Shown: piece by piece, positions 51,893 to 60,614 of the stretch
Layout of the letters: each line of letters starts with the position of its first letter
Position numbering within the stretch: position 1 is the first letter of the stretch
Assembly (NCBI RefSeq): GCF_001421485.1
Contig: NZ_LMKK01000002.1
Coordinates: forward strand, 864,441 to 928,440
Source of the DNA: Agreia sp. Leaf210
Lineage (GTDB): Bacteria; Actinomycetota; Actinomycetes; Actinomycetales; Microbacteriaceae
Reading direction: 5' to 3'
DNA: 64,000 nt
Notes under the pieces: model-generated
What the model saw: only the letters and a program-made list of their open reading frames with translations
The model's database searches: none
What the model was told of the DNA's origin: nothing
Position numbers and translations under genes: made by a program

Positions 51893-51965
51893 CAGCGCAT
51901 GACCGACGCACGACCCCGTCGGCATTTCTTGCATGACGACTCCAGAATGCTTCTATGCTGGAGCC

Positions 51966-52835
51966 ATGACGGCGAAGCAGGTGGTTCTCGCGGAGTATCT
52001 GCGCGCGAGACGCGCCGCCCTGAAGCCCGAGGACGTCGGATATCCGCCCGACCCGCAGCGACGCGTGCGCGGACTGCGGCGCGAAGAGGTCGCCGAGCGC
52101 GCCGGCATCAGTCTCGAGTACTACGTGCGTCTCGAGCAGGGGCAGAATCACCGCATCTCCGAACAGGTGCTCGAGGCGTTGGCCCGCGCGCTCGACCTCG
52201 ATGACAGCGGTCGAAGCTACCTCTACAAGCTCGCTCTTCCATCGCCCTCCGATACACGCCTCCAGGAGACGGACCACGAGGTCACCCCACGACTGCGTGC
52301 CCTGCTCGACCAGTGGGCGGGCACCTCGGCAGAGATCTTCGACCGCAATCAAGACCTGATCTTCGTCAACAGCCTTGCGGCGGCGCTTGCACCGGGCTAT
52401 TCGATACCGGGCAACAACTACGTCGTGATGATGTTCGAGACTCCCCTCGAGAACAGATCGAACGAGCGCTGGCGCGAGACCGCGCGAGACTCCGTCGCGG
52501 CGCTACGCTTCCACGCCGACCCGGATGACCCTCGTCTACGGCAGATCGTCGACCAGCTCATGCCGGATGCCGACTTCCGGGAGTTCTGGCTGGCCCACGA
52601 GGCTCGGCCCTTCTCGTCGGGACTCGCCCCCAACTTCGTCGACGGCTACGGCTGGGTCGAGCTTCCCTTTCAGGTGCTCGACGTACCCGGCGGTCTCTTC
52701 ATGAACGTGATCGTCCCGGAGCCGGACTCCCCCGCCGGCTTCGCGATCGAACATCTGCTGGCTCGCCTGCGCGGGCCCGACGACGCCGACGAACTCGACG
52801 AGACTCAGGCCGAAGCGAGCGCAGCCGCCAGGTAG
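51966..52835 (+). CDS. XRE-family regulator with MmyB-like ligand domain
   Basis: A 289-residue regulator: N-terminal helix-turn-helix (LAEYLRARRAALKPEDVG ... RGLRREEVAERAGISLEYYVRLEQGQNHRISEQVLEALARALDLD, residues about 8-75) and a C-terminal PAS-like MmyB domain (LRALLDQWAGTSAEIFDRNQDLIFVNSLAAALAP ... WVELPFQVLDVPGGLFMNVIVP) that binds fatty-acyl-type ligands in relatives. Start at 51966 because TATGCT is six bases upstream. Its last 31 bases overlap the convergent UvrA-like gene. Confidence 0.88.
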   Translation: MTAKQVVLAEYLRARRAALKPEDVGYPPDPQRRVRGLRREEVAERAGISLEYYVRLEQGQNHRISEQVLEALARALDLDDSGRSYLYKLALPSPSDTRLQETDHEVTPRLRALLDQWAGTSAEIFDRNQDLIFVNSLAAALAPGYSIPGNNYVVMMFETPLENRSNERWRETARDSVAALRFHADPDDPRLRQIVDQLMPDADFREFWLAHEARPFSSGLAPNFVDGYGWVELPFQVLDVPGGLFMNVIVPEPDSPAGFAIEHLLARLRGPDDADELDETQAEASAAAR

Positions 52836-55237
52836 GGCGCCGTGCGGCTGTCTCCATTCGTGGCGACAGCCTCCGGACGACCGGCCGCCACGACCAGGCC
52901 ACCTTTGTCGCCGCCGGCCGGGCCCATGTCGATCACCCAGTCTGCGTCGGCGACCACGCTCATGTCGTGCTCGACGAGCACGACCGTGTTGTCGGCATCC
53001 ACAAGGGCGTTCAGCTGTGCCACGAGTAGGCGCACGTCGGCCGGATGCAGCCCCGTCGTCGGTTCGTCGAGAACGTAGAGCGTGTGGCCGCGTCGGGCAC
53101 GCTGCAGTTCGGTCGCGAGCTTGATGCGCTGAGCCTCTCCTCCTGACAGCTCGGTGGCCGGCTGCCCGAGGCGCAGGTATCCGAGCCCCACTTTGCGCAG
53201 GGTGTCGAGGCTGCGCGCCGCGACGACGACATTACCGAGGAACTCCGCTGCCTCGTCGACGGTCATCGCCAGCACGTCGGCGATCGACGCGTCGCGGTAG
53301 CGCACCTCGAGGGTCTCGGCGTTGTAGCGAGTGCCGCCGCAGTCGGGGCAGGGCGCGTAGCTCCCCGGCAGGAAGAGCAGCTCGACCGAGACGAAGCCCT
53401 CGCCGAGGCAGGTGGGGCAGCGTCCGCCGTCGACGTTGAACGAAAAGCGACCGGCATCATAGCCGCGCTCACGCGCTTCGTCGGTCGCGGCGAAAGTCGT
53501 GCGCACGGCATCGAACAGCCCTGTGTAGGTGGCGAGGTTCGACCTCGGTGTGCGCCCGATCGGCTTCTGATCGACCTGCACGACGCGATCGACGGCGTCG
53601 TCGGCCAGCGCCTGTTCGGCGAGCACGCCGCCCACGAGGCTGGACTTGCCCGAGCCCGACACCCCGGTCACCGCCGTGAGCACGCCCAACGGTATGTCGA
53701 CATCCAGATTCTGGATGTTGTGCCGCGACACCGCTCGCAGGTTCAGCCAGCGCTGGGGGTCGCGTGCCGTGCGCCGCGACGACCCGTCGGCCGGCGACGC
53801 GAAGAGGAACGGCCGCGTCACGGAGTCTTCGATCTCGGCGAGCCCGCCGACGGGCCCGCTGTACAGCACGCATCCACCGCTCGACCCGGCCCCGGGGCCG
53901 ACGTCGACGACCCAGTCGGCCCGACGCACGACATCCATGTTGTGCTCGACGACGAAGACCGAGTTGCCCGAGGCCTGAAGCTGCTCGAGCACGGTGATGA
54001 GAGGTTCGGCGTCGGCGGGGTGCAGCCCAGCCGATGGCTCGTCGAGCACGTAGATCACGCCGAAGAGACCCGATCTCAGCTGAGTGGCGATGCGCAGGCG
54101 CTGCATCTCGCCGGGAGAAAGCGTCGGCGTCGCGCGGCTCAGGCCGAGGTAGTCGAGTCCGAGGCCGACGAGCACCTCGATGCGAGCGAGCAGGTCGGAG
54201 GCGATCGTGACCGCGACCTCGGTGAGTTCACCCGACGAGCGGTCGGAACGTGCGACTGTCGCCGTCTTCAGCTCGGCGGTCGGGCGCAGCACGTCGGCGA
54301 GCGCGGCGAAGGGCATGTCGTTCAGCTCGGCGATGCTGTGCCCGGCGAAGGTCACCGCGAGCGCCGCCCGTGTGAGGCCGCTGCCCCCGCAGAGCGAGCA
54401 GGGTGCGGTCTCGACGAAGCGCTGTGCCCGGTTGCGCTGGGCCTCGCTCTTGGAGTCGGCGAGGGTGTGCATGATGAAGCTCTTGGCACTCCAGAAGCGC
54501 CCCTTGTAGGGCTTCGCCACGCGATCGCGCTGCGGGGTCACCTCGACCACGGGCTGCTCATCCGTGAAGAGCAGCCAATCCCTGTCTTTCTGCGACAGTT
54601 CGCGCCAGGGGCGATCGATGTCGTAGCCGAGCCCCGCCGTCACGTCGCGCAGGTTCTTGCCCTGCCAGGCCCCGGGCCACGCGGTGATGGCTCCGTCTCG
54701 GATGCTCAGGGCGGGGTCGTGCACGGCCGTCGCCTCAGTCACGTCGTGCGCGATGCCGAGTCCATGACAGCGCGGGCAGGCGCCGGCCGCCGTGTTGGGG
54801 GAGAACGAATCGGAGTCGAGCCGACCCGTCGCATCCGCGGGGTAGGTACCGGCCCGCGAATAGAGCATGCGCAGCAGATTCGAGAGCGTCGTGAGAGTGC
54901 CGACGGTCGAACGCGAGCTGGGGGCTCCGCGTCGTTGCTGCAGGGCGACGGCGGGAGGCAGACCCGTGATCTCATCGACGTGAGGAGTGCTGCCCTGCGC
55001 GATCAGACGACGTGCGTACGGCGCGACCGACTCGAGAAAGCGGCGCTGGGCCTCGCCGAAGATGGTGCCGAACGCCAGCGACGATTTGCCCGATCCCGAG
55101 ACCCCGGTGAAGGCTACGATGCGGTCGCGCGGCACGTCGACGTCGACGTCGCGCAGGTTGTTCTCGCGGGCGCCGCGCACGCGCACGAAACCGGGCTCGG
55201 CGGATGCGATGGGCTGGTTCGGTTCTGTCTGCACCAT
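52805..55237 (-). CDS. UvrA-like ABC ATPase lacking the UvrB-binding domain
   Basis: An 810-residue twin-ABC protein related to UvrA (normally about 950). Two Walker A motifs (GVSGSGKSSL near residue 46 and again near 520), signatures LSPGEMQRLRIATQL and LSGGEAQRIKLATEL, and four CxxC zinc knuckles (CPRCHG, CSLCGG, CPTCLG, CPDCGG). The shortened N-terminal insertion fits the UvrA2/drug-resistance branch, involved in DNA-drug damage or antibiotic self-protection. ATG at 55237 is possible, but GTG at 55234 is exactly seven bases behind a TACGAT box and may be the true start. Confidence 0.88.
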   Translation of the reverse strand: MVQTEPNQPIASAEPGFVRVRGARENNLRDVDVDVPRDRIVAFTGVSGSGKSSLAFGTIFGEAQRRFLESVAPYARRLIAQGSTPHVDEITGLPPAVALQQRRGAPSSRSTVGTLTTLSNLLRMLYSRAGTYPADATGRLDSDSFSPNTAAGACPRCHGLGIAHDVTEATAVHDPALSIRDGAITAWPGAWQGKNLRDVTAGLGYDIDRPWRELSQKDRDWLLFTDEQPVVEVTPQRDRVAKPYKGRFWSAKSFIMHTLADSKSEAQRNRAQRFVETAPCSLCGGSGLTRAALAVTFAGHSIAELNDMPFAALADVLRPTAELKTATVARSDRSSGELTEVAVTIASDLLARIEVLVGLGLDYLGLSRATPTLSPGEMQRLRIATQLRSGLFGVIYVLDEPSAGLHPADAEPLITVLEQLQASGNSVFVVEHNMDVVRRADWVVDVGPGAGSSGGCVLYSGPVGGLAEIEDSVTRPFLFASPADGSSRRTARDPQRWLNLRAVSRHNIQNLDVDIPLGVLTAVTGVSGSGKSSLVGGVLAEQALADDAVDRVVQVDQKPIGRTPRSNLATYTGLFDAVRTTFAATDEARERGYDAGRFSFNVDGGRCPTCLGEGFVSVELLFLPGSYAPCPDCGGTRYNAETLEVRYRDASIADVLAMTVDEAAEFLGNVVVAARSLDTLRKVGLGYLRLGQPATELSGGEAQRIKLATELQRARRGHTLYVLDEPTTGLHPADVRLLVAQLNALVDADNTVVLVEHDMSVVADADWVIDMGPAGGDKGGLVVAAGRPEAVATNGDSRTAPYLAAALASA

Positions 55238-55308
55238 TTCAATCGTATGCGGGGTATGGGGAGTTCTCCCCCTGTGGGGGATTTTCCGCCGCTGTTAGTG
55301 TGCTTTAG

Positions 55309-57666
55309 GTGCCAGACTCCGCCTCACAGACCACGCCCACCCCCGAGCCTGCGCCGGAGCAGCCGGAGCGCTCCGCCGAAGCCGCTCGGGATGCCGCCCG
55401 CCGCATGTACGGCCCGCCCCGCGCCTGGGCGCTGGTCCTGCTGTCGCCGGCTCCGGCGCTGGCCTACGGCGTTCCCGTGATCATCGCCGCCGTCGCGGCC
55501 ACGGTCGCTGCTCTGTCGATCGTGCCGCGCGACGCGCTCGTGCTCGTCAACGGAAACGTCACCGAAGTGGCCGGCGCGACCGAGGCGCTTATCGCCGCTG
55601 CGATCGCCGTGATCCTGCTCTGCGCGGGTCACGCCTTCGGCATCACCGCCGCCACGCACTCCCTGATCGCGAACACCACCGATGCCCGTCTCCCGGCGCC
55701 TGCGGCGTGGCGCCGTGCCGCGGGCCGACCCGGCCTGGTCGCGCTCGCGTTCGTCGGCGCGCTCGCGATCGCCGTCGCCGCCGTGGCCGCATCCGTCGCC
55801 CTGGCGATCGCACCGGTTCAGGCCATCGTCGGCCTCGTCGTGGCCCTGATCGTTCTGATCGTCGCCGCGCCGTTGCTTTTGGCGTGGCCACAGCTCGTTC
55901 TGCGCAGCGCATCGTGGGGTCAGGCTCTCGCGCGCGGCTGGCGCTCCGGAAAGGATGTCGTCTCAGGGCGCACAGAAGACCGCTCGCCCAGGGTCAGTCT
56001 GATCATCGCGGCCGTGGTCGTGGTCGGGATCGGCGTCGGCCTGAGGCTGCTCGCCGGACTCATGCTCCAGTCGCTGCTCTCCGCCATGGTCTCCGTCGCG
56101 CTCGGCATCGTCGTTCCCGCCGCTCTTGTTCTGTTTCTCACCGCCGTCGCGGTGCGCGCCGTGATCGTACGCGAGGAGTCCCGCGCTCGCATCGGCACCC
56201 AGCCGATCGTGCCCCTGCCCGCGCCGTCGTGGGCGCAGAAAGACTCGGATGTCGGGACCCGCGGCGGCGCGCTGGTCGGATTGGCCGTGCTGCTGGTTCC
56301 CGCTCTGCTCGCGGTGCCGCTCGCGCTCGTGAATCCGTGGGGATTCGTGTCGTACTCGGCTGTCACGGTGCCCTCGATCGAGGATTCGGCGAGCATCGTG
56401 CCCGTGGGCGACGACGGCACGGCTGTGCTGAGCGCAAATGTCGGCTACGACCGATACTCGCTGCGCGTCTGCCACGGCGCGAGCTGCTCGCCGATCTCCA
56501 CCCTGTCGTCGTACCTTTCGACAGACACGATCGGTACAGACGACGGCGGTCTCTTCACCGCACAGTGGATGTTCGTCGGAGACGAGGAAGACACCGCCGA
56601 CAATCGGTTCGAGCTCGACGCGGTGTCAACGAGCGCCGACGAACTGCGTCGATGGGATGACACGACGCGTCAGGGTGAGCGAACCTCCACGGAGCCCCCC
56701 GGAAGCCGCACCACCCTCGCCTCGTTCGATTCGACGTTCAATGAAGACGACGAGGTCGACACCCGAACCGTGACCGACCGCAGCGCCGTCGCCGTATCGA
56801 ACGACAGCGCGCATCCCGTGATCGCCGCCGTCGCTCGACGCACCGGCGGACCGCCCGAGGCAACCATGTGGATCGTCTTCTGCGACGACGCCGCCTGCTC
56901 CTCCGCCACCACGAAGACGACGCAGCTCGAATGGATCGGCAACGCGCCGAGCAGAGCCTCCATCGACGTCGCCGTCACCGCCGATGGCACGGCAGTCGTG
57001 ACTCTGGCCAACCGCGAGGACTCTCGCGCGGACGTACCGGCTCCGGCTCTGCGGGTCATCTCGGGGAAAGCCGATGGCGCCGAGCTCCGCGTTGAGGCCC
57101 CCGAACTGGCCCCCGTGGTCGAGAGCGAGGAGTCATCTGGTTTCGGCTACGACGAGACATTCGGTGCACAGATCGAGCTCGGAGCCGACGGATTGCCCGT
57201 CATCCTCTCTCGCCCCGAAGACAGCTCGAAACTGCGGCTCTTCACCTGCGCCGACAGTGCCTGCTCGTCGACCAGCGCCAGCGATCTGACCGGCTATGAC
57301 GCGGGCCTGCGAACGCCCGCGTTCGCCATCGACGAGAGCGGGCGGCCGCTTATCGCCGTCGCCAACGAGCGGCGCGAATCCCTCGTCCTGATCAGCTGCC
57401 TCGACGCGAAGTGCACAAATCTCGAGTCGCGTTCGATCGCGAAACTGACTCGGAATGAGGATCTCAGGTCGACCGAGGCTCTCGCCCTGAGCCTCGATTC
57501 GCACGGCAACCCGATCATCGCCGCGGGCGACAGGATCGCGGGCAATATCAGGCCAGACGTCGCCACCATCTCCTATGACGACGACTATGGCAGGCCAGAC
57601 AGGAATGAGGAGAGCTGGGCTGGCACTGTCGTGAACTGCAGTGACGCGCGCTGCGGGCTGAAGTGA
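55309..57666 (+). CDS. Large membrane protein with repeated C-x4-C extracellular domain
   Basis: A 785-residue protein. The first half is a membrane domain (about residues 30-350) with about six or seven hydrophobic segments resembling DUF-type multi-helix proteins; the second half is soluble and repeats a blade-like unit ending in C-x4-C five times (CHGASC, CDDAAC, CADSAC, CLDAKC, CSDARC), often preceded by D-G-x-P-V-I or similar strands. This suggests a disulfide-pinned beta-propeller outside the cell. Family not recognised. GTG at 55309 seven bases behind TAGTGT. Confidence 0.75.
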   Translation: MPDSASQTTPTPEPAPEQPERSAEAARDAARRMYGPPRAWALVLLSPAPALAYGVPVIIAAVAATVAALSIVPRDALVLVNGNVTEVAGATEALIAAAIAVILLCAGHAFGITAATHSLIANTTDARLPAPAAWRRAAGRPGLVALAFVGALAIAVAAVAASVALAIAPVQAIVGLVVALIVLIVAAPLLLAWPQLVLRSASWGQALARGWRSGKDVVSGRTEDRSPRVSLIIAAVVVVGIGVGLRLLAGLMLQSLLSAMVSVALGIVVPAALVLFLTAVAVRAVIVREESRARIGTQPIVPLPAPSWAQKDSDVGTRGGALVGLAVLLVPALLAVPLALVNPWGFVSYSAVTVPSIEDSASIVPVGDDGTAVLSANVGYDRYSLRVCHGASCSPISTLSSYLSTDTIGTDDGGLFTAQWMFVGDEEDTADNRFELDAVSTSADELRRWDDTTRQGERTSTEPPGSRTTLASFDSTFNEDDEVDTRTVTDRSAVAVSNDSAHPVIAAVARRTGGPPEATMWIVFCDDAACSSATTKTTQLEWIGNAPSRASIDVAVTADGTAVVTLANREDSRADVPAPALRVISGKADGAELRVEAPELAPVVESEESSGFGYDETFGAQIELGADGLPVILSRPEDSSKLRLFTCADSACSSTSASDLTGYDAGLRTPAFAIDESGRPLIAVANERRESLVLISCLDAKCTNLESRSIAKLTRNEDLRSTEALALSLDSHGNPIIAAGDRIAGNIRPDVATISYDDDYGRPDRNEESWAGTVVNCSDARCGLK

Positions 57667-57686
57667 CGGGCGGCGCCCCGCCTCAC
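57663..57686. terminator. Possible bidirectional terminator
   Basis: GTGA/TCAC and GGCGG/CCGCC pair around a CGCC loop with a 2-nt bulge, over the stop of the membrane protein and before the convergent VOC gene. Confidence 0.5.
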
Positions 57687-57696
57687 GCGTGATGAC

Positions 57697-58032
57697 TCAC
57701 GGTCCCGTGAAGACGATGCGGTTGCCGTCGGGGTCGACGACGGGCAGAATCCGAGACGACGACGCCGCTCTGATGCCGCCGTTCTCGATGCCGGCGCCTT
57801 CGAGCAGCTGAAGCCGGGCATCCAGGTCATCGTCGTCGAGCACCATGCACGAGGTGCCGGCCCTTTCGGGCTCGACCCAGACCTGCACGCCGAAGGTATC
57901 GGCGAGATGCCACTCGACGAGGCCGTCCATCGGACGCGCATCGGGCCCGCGCCCGAACAGCAGCGAATACCAGGGAATGGACTGCGCGGAATCGCTCACC
58001 GTCATCTGGGCGAGCAGGCGGGATATCGTCAC
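57697..58032 (-). CDS. VOC-family protein (glyoxalase-like)
   Basis: A 111-residue vicinal-oxygen-chelate protein (ISRLLAQMTVSDSAQSIPWYSLLFGRGPDARP ... LPVVDPDGNRIVFTGP). GTG at 58032 has an ideal ribosome site (AAGGAGG, six bases upstream), which excludes the long upstream extension. Probably a small-molecule binding or modifying protein of unknown substrate. Confidence 0.85.
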   Translation of the reverse strand: MTISRLLAQMTVSDSAQSIPWYSLLFGRGPDARPMDGLVEWHLADTFGVQVWVEPERAGTSCMVLDDDDLDARLQLLEGAGIENGGIRAASSSRILPVVDPDGNRIVFTGP

Positions 58033-58098
58033 GGTCGCCTCCTTGTCTCGTGCGGCAAGGGTACGTCTGCCGGCCGCCGCCGCTCTAGGCTCGACCGC

Positions 58099-58419
58099 AT
58101 GAACATCGCGAATTCCGACGAGCGCGACAGCACCTGGGAACAGCACGAGTCGAGCTTTCGGGTCTACTTCGCGACCGTGCCCGATCGTGCGGTGCGCACG
58201 GTCGATGTGTCGGATGCGACGTTCACCGAGACCCTCGCGTGGGCACGCGGCACGGCGCAGCCGAACGAGACGCTCTCGATCGCCCTGATCGGCATCGACA
58301 ACAGACGGCTCCGCGGGCTCACCTGGCTCTTCGGCATGGACCCGAACGACTCGGCGGAATCCGAACTGCACGACCGGATGCTCGCGGAGATGCTCGAGGA
58401 GCACCGCACTCGCAACTGA
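58099..58419 (+). CDS. Small protein of unknown function
   Basis: A 106-residue soluble, acidic protein (VYFATVPDRAVRTVDVSDATFTETLAWARG, then SIALIGIDNRRLRGLTWLFGMDPND, then a helical end). No family recognised; no Cys. TAGGCT seven bases before the ATG marks a leaderless transcript and fixes the start. It is divergent from the VOC gene. Confidence 0.65.
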   Translation: MNIANSDERDSTWEQHESSFRVYFATVPDRAVRTVDVSDATFTETLAWARGTAQPNETLSIALIGIDNRRLRGLTWLFGMDPNDSAESELHDRMLAEMLEEHRTRN

Positions 58420-58435
58420 CCTCGCTGCCAGTTGT

Positions 58436-58475
58436 CGCATATCGACCCAAACGCCCGCGGGAACGTCGATATGCG
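58436..58475. repeat. 11-bp inverted repeat with AT-containing arms
   Basis: CGCATATCGAC (58436-58446) and GTCGATATGCG (58465-58475) are exact reverse complements around 18 bp containing CCCGCGGG. It lies between convergent genes and could be a terminator or a small mobile/repetitive element; its arms are unlike the GC-only terminators elsewhere here. Confidence 0.6.
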
Positions 58476-58500
58476 CCAAATGGATGCGCCCGCCCTTACG

Positions 58501-58992
58501 TCAGGCGGTCGCGCGGATGTCGTCGACGAAGGTGGCCGCTCGGGTCTGCAGTGACGCGATGCGCTCGAGCCGTGCAGCCGCCACATCGAAGCCGATATAC
58601 GCCATGGCCGGAGGTGTGCGCACATTGCGCGAACACTCGAACTCCGCGCACACGAGCGTGCCAACGGTGTCGCCATTGCGCCCGGCCGCGCCCGCGCGAC
58701 GTGCGCTGAAGAACACGACGTCGTTGGGCAGCCGCACGTCCTGGCACCACGAGCACTGGGCTCTGGATGCGGGCTTCGTCTCGGCCCGCCGCAGCAGCAC
58801 GCCGACCGCGACGTCGCCGACCGGAACGACGACGTACGCGCGGCGGGGGCGCTTCGGATCGTTCCAGCCGAGGTAGTCGAGCTTCGCCCAGTCGATCTCG
58901 GTGAAGCCCGCGGACAGCGTGAGGTCGGACAGCTCTTTGCGCGACGCGTTCACGAAGCAGTCGCGGATGGTTGTGTCGTTCAGAGAAAACAT
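58501..58992 (-). CDS. FBP-domain protein (elongation-factor-G-binding, FusB-like)
   Basis: A 163-residue protein with the FBP (FusB-type) C-terminal zinc domain. The treble-clef ligands are visible as Cys80-x2-Cys83 (RAQCSWCQDV) and Cys115-x4-Cys120 (VCAEFECSRNVR). Proteins of this domain bind EF-G and can free it from the ribosome, sometimes conferring fusidic-acid tolerance. Here the role is inferred from the domain alone. Confidence 0.82.
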   Translation of the reverse strand: MFSLNDTTIRDCFVNASRKELSDLTLSAGFTEIDWAKLDYLGWNDPKRPRRAYVVVPVGDVAVGVLLRRAETKPASRAQCSWCQDVRLPNDVVFFSARRAGAAGRNGDTVGTLVCAEFECSRNVRTPPAMAYIGFDVAAARLERIASLQTRAATFVDDIRATA

Positions 58993-59005
58993 GGTGAGTC
59001 GCCAA

Positions 59006-59158
59006 TCAGAGTCGGCCCGCGGCAGAGAGCAGCGCGAGCAGATGTTCCTTCGGACGGCGCGGTAGAAAGCGCACCACTTGGCCGCGCGCGATGATCGCGT
59101 GCGGCTGGGGAGCGGGGCTATCTGATGCCGGCAAGAGAACTGCCGACAACCCCCTCAC
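59006..59158 (-). CDS. Possible 50-residue protein
   Basis: A GTG-initiated frame fills most of the 216-bp gap and gives a basic peptide (VRGLSAVLLPASDSPAPQPH then a RFLPRRPKEHLLALLSAAGRL end). Its residue composition is protein-like with a helical C-terminus, but it has no clear ribosome site or -10 box and no family. It ends 14 bases before the FBP gene start, so it could be co-transcribed with it. Confidence 0.35.
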   Translation of the reverse strand: MRGLSAVLLPASDSPAPQPHAIIARGQVVRFLPRRPKEHLLALLSAAGRL

Positions 59159-59208
59159 GCCCTGAGGGCGACGCCGATGAACTGGAGTAACTCACCACTC
59201 CACTGTAC

Positions 59209-59574
59209 CTACCGTCCCGGGTCGAGCTCCCGAACGAACGACTCCGGCAGTCGCACGTTCAGTGGCACTCGCGGAAAGAGCACCGCTACGTCGGCCGGCG
59301 CATATCCCGCGATGCCGCACCCGATCTCGGTCACCAGGAACGTCAGATCGGGGCGCGACTCGGCGAACTCGACGAAGGTGTCGATCTCCCTGCCCATCAC
59401 CTCGAGCCCGCTCATGGTGTCGATCGCGTACGACTGCCCGTGCAGTCCATGGCCCTCACCCCAGACCGCGCCGAAGTCTCGTTGCGCCTGGGCAGCGGCA
59501 CCCGCACCGTGGTGCCCGCTCGCATTCGAACCGAAGACAAAGATCTCGCCGGGCTGCAGGGTCGTGATTCTCAT
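59209..59574 (-). CDS. Macro-domain-like protein of unknown function
   Basis: A 121-residue protein with the conserved start EIFVFGSNASGHHGAGAAAQAQRDFGAVWGEGHGLHGQSYAID and a later FLVTEIGCGIAGYAPADVAVLF. This glycine-rich pattern is similar to macro-like ADP-ribose-binding proteins; the assignment is tentative. TAGTCT six bases before the ATG indicates leaderless expression. Confidence 0.7.
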   Translation of the reverse strand: MRITTLQPGEIFVFGSNASGHHGAGAAAQAQRDFGAVWGEGHGLHGQSYAIDTMSGLEVMGREIDTFVEFAESRPDLTFLVTEIGCGIAGYAPADVAVLFPRVPLNVRLPESFVRELDPGR

Positions 59575-59617
59575 GGCGGAAGACTACGTCGACCGCGTGC
59601 GCACCACCAGCACTCCG

Positions 59618-60058
59618 TCACCGCCACCGCCGACCACGGTAGGGAGGACGTTGAACGACTCTGGAGACGGCGGCGTCGAACGCCCTGTAATCGTCTTCAT
59701 CGACGAGCTCGTCATCGATGAGCATACGGCCGAGGCCTCGAACGACCTCGAACTGGGTTCGCCTGGGCAACGCGTCTGCGGGCAGAAGATCCGGTGTCAA
59801 GAATCCCGGAAGGTTGGCGAGCAGCACCCGGGCATCGAATAATCGAGCCACGACATCGTACGGACTGAACTGTCGCTCGGCGGCGATGAGAGTGTTGCAC
59901 TCCGAGCACAAACGGCCCGGCACCTCACTCTCGAGATAGCGTCGCAGCCGTTTGTCGACATGCATCAGACGTTCACGCCGTTCGGCCTTGGCTCGACGTA
60001 TCTTCGGCTCGAAGTAGGCATGCAGAAGGACATGGATCGAAGGTGTCGAGACTGTCAT
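59618..60058 (-). CDS. Unknown protein with a CxxC motif
   Basis: A 146-residue basic protein. It has a helical basic block (RRAKAERRERLMHVDKRLRRYLESE), a possible zinc pair RLCSECNTL and a helical second half (RTQFEVVRGLGRMLIDDELVDEDDYRAFDAAVSRV). No family recognised. ATG at 60058 taken; a GTG two codons upstream is possible. The 43-bp gap to the next gene downstream holds nothing notable. Confidence 0.6.
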   Translation of the reverse strand: MTVSTPSIHVLLHAYFEPKIRRAKAERRERLMHVDKRLRRYLESEVPGRLCSECNTLIAAERQFSPYDVVARLFDARVLLANLPGFLTPDLLPADALPRRTQFEVVRGLGRMLIDDELVDEDDYRAFDAAVSRVVQRPPYRGRRWR

Positions 60059-60134
60059 GCGCACAGTGTCGACCCGGCCACCGACATCCGGCGTTTTCTG
60101 TCACCCTGGCCGAGCATCCGCTACCGTCGAAAGC

Positions 60135-60614
60135 ATGCCGGCCGAATCCTTCAGTTACACGATTTACATTCGTGCGACGCCAGAGCGCATCTGGCAGGCC
60201 CTCACCGACCCGTCGCTCACGAGCCAGTTCTGGTTTCTCACGCACAGCACCGACTGGGCGGTCGGGTCGACGATGACGTGGCACGTCGCCGGGGTCGACA
60301 TCGTGGATGCGGAACAGCTCGTGCTCGTGTTCGACGAGCCGCGCCGACTCTCGTTCACCTGGCAGACGTTCACCCCGGAGTTCGGAGAGGCCGTCGGAGA
60401 CGATCCCGAGTTGCTCGCGAGGATGGCGTCGGAGAAGCGCTCGATCGCGACCTTCGACCTCGAGCCCGCCGGAGCGCAGACGAAACTCACGATCACCCAC
60501 AGCGGCTTCGACACCGGCAGCGCGGTTCTCGCGGGAGTCACGGATGGCTGGCCAATCGTGCTGTCGAGCCTCAAGTCGTTGCTCGAGACAGGAGAAGCTC
60601 TTGCATTCAGCTGA
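60135..60614 (+). CDS. SRPBCC (AHSA1-like) domain protein
   Basis: A 159-residue START-like protein (SYTIYIRATPERIWQALTDPSLTSQFWF ... WAVGSTMTW ... LSFTWQ ... TKLTITHSGF ... GWPIVLSSLKSLLETGEAL), the pattern of the AHSA1/polyketide-cyclase-like group. Likely binds a hydrophobic ligand. TACCGT seven bases before the ATG fixes the start and rejects the longer frame. The TPR gene starts inside its last 14 bases. Confidence 0.87.
   Translation: MPAESFSYTIYIRATPERIWQALTDPSLTSQFWFLTHSTDWAVGSTMTWHVAGVDIVDAEQLVLVFDEPRRLSFTWQTFTPEFGEAVGDDPELLARMASEKRSIATFDLEPAGAQTKLTITHSGFDTGSAVLAGVTDGWPIVLSSLKSLLETGEALAFS

Noticed and set aside
52805..55237. The ATPase as the housekeeping UvrA
   Set aside because: At 810 residues it lacks the UvrB-binding insertion and is not next to repair genes.
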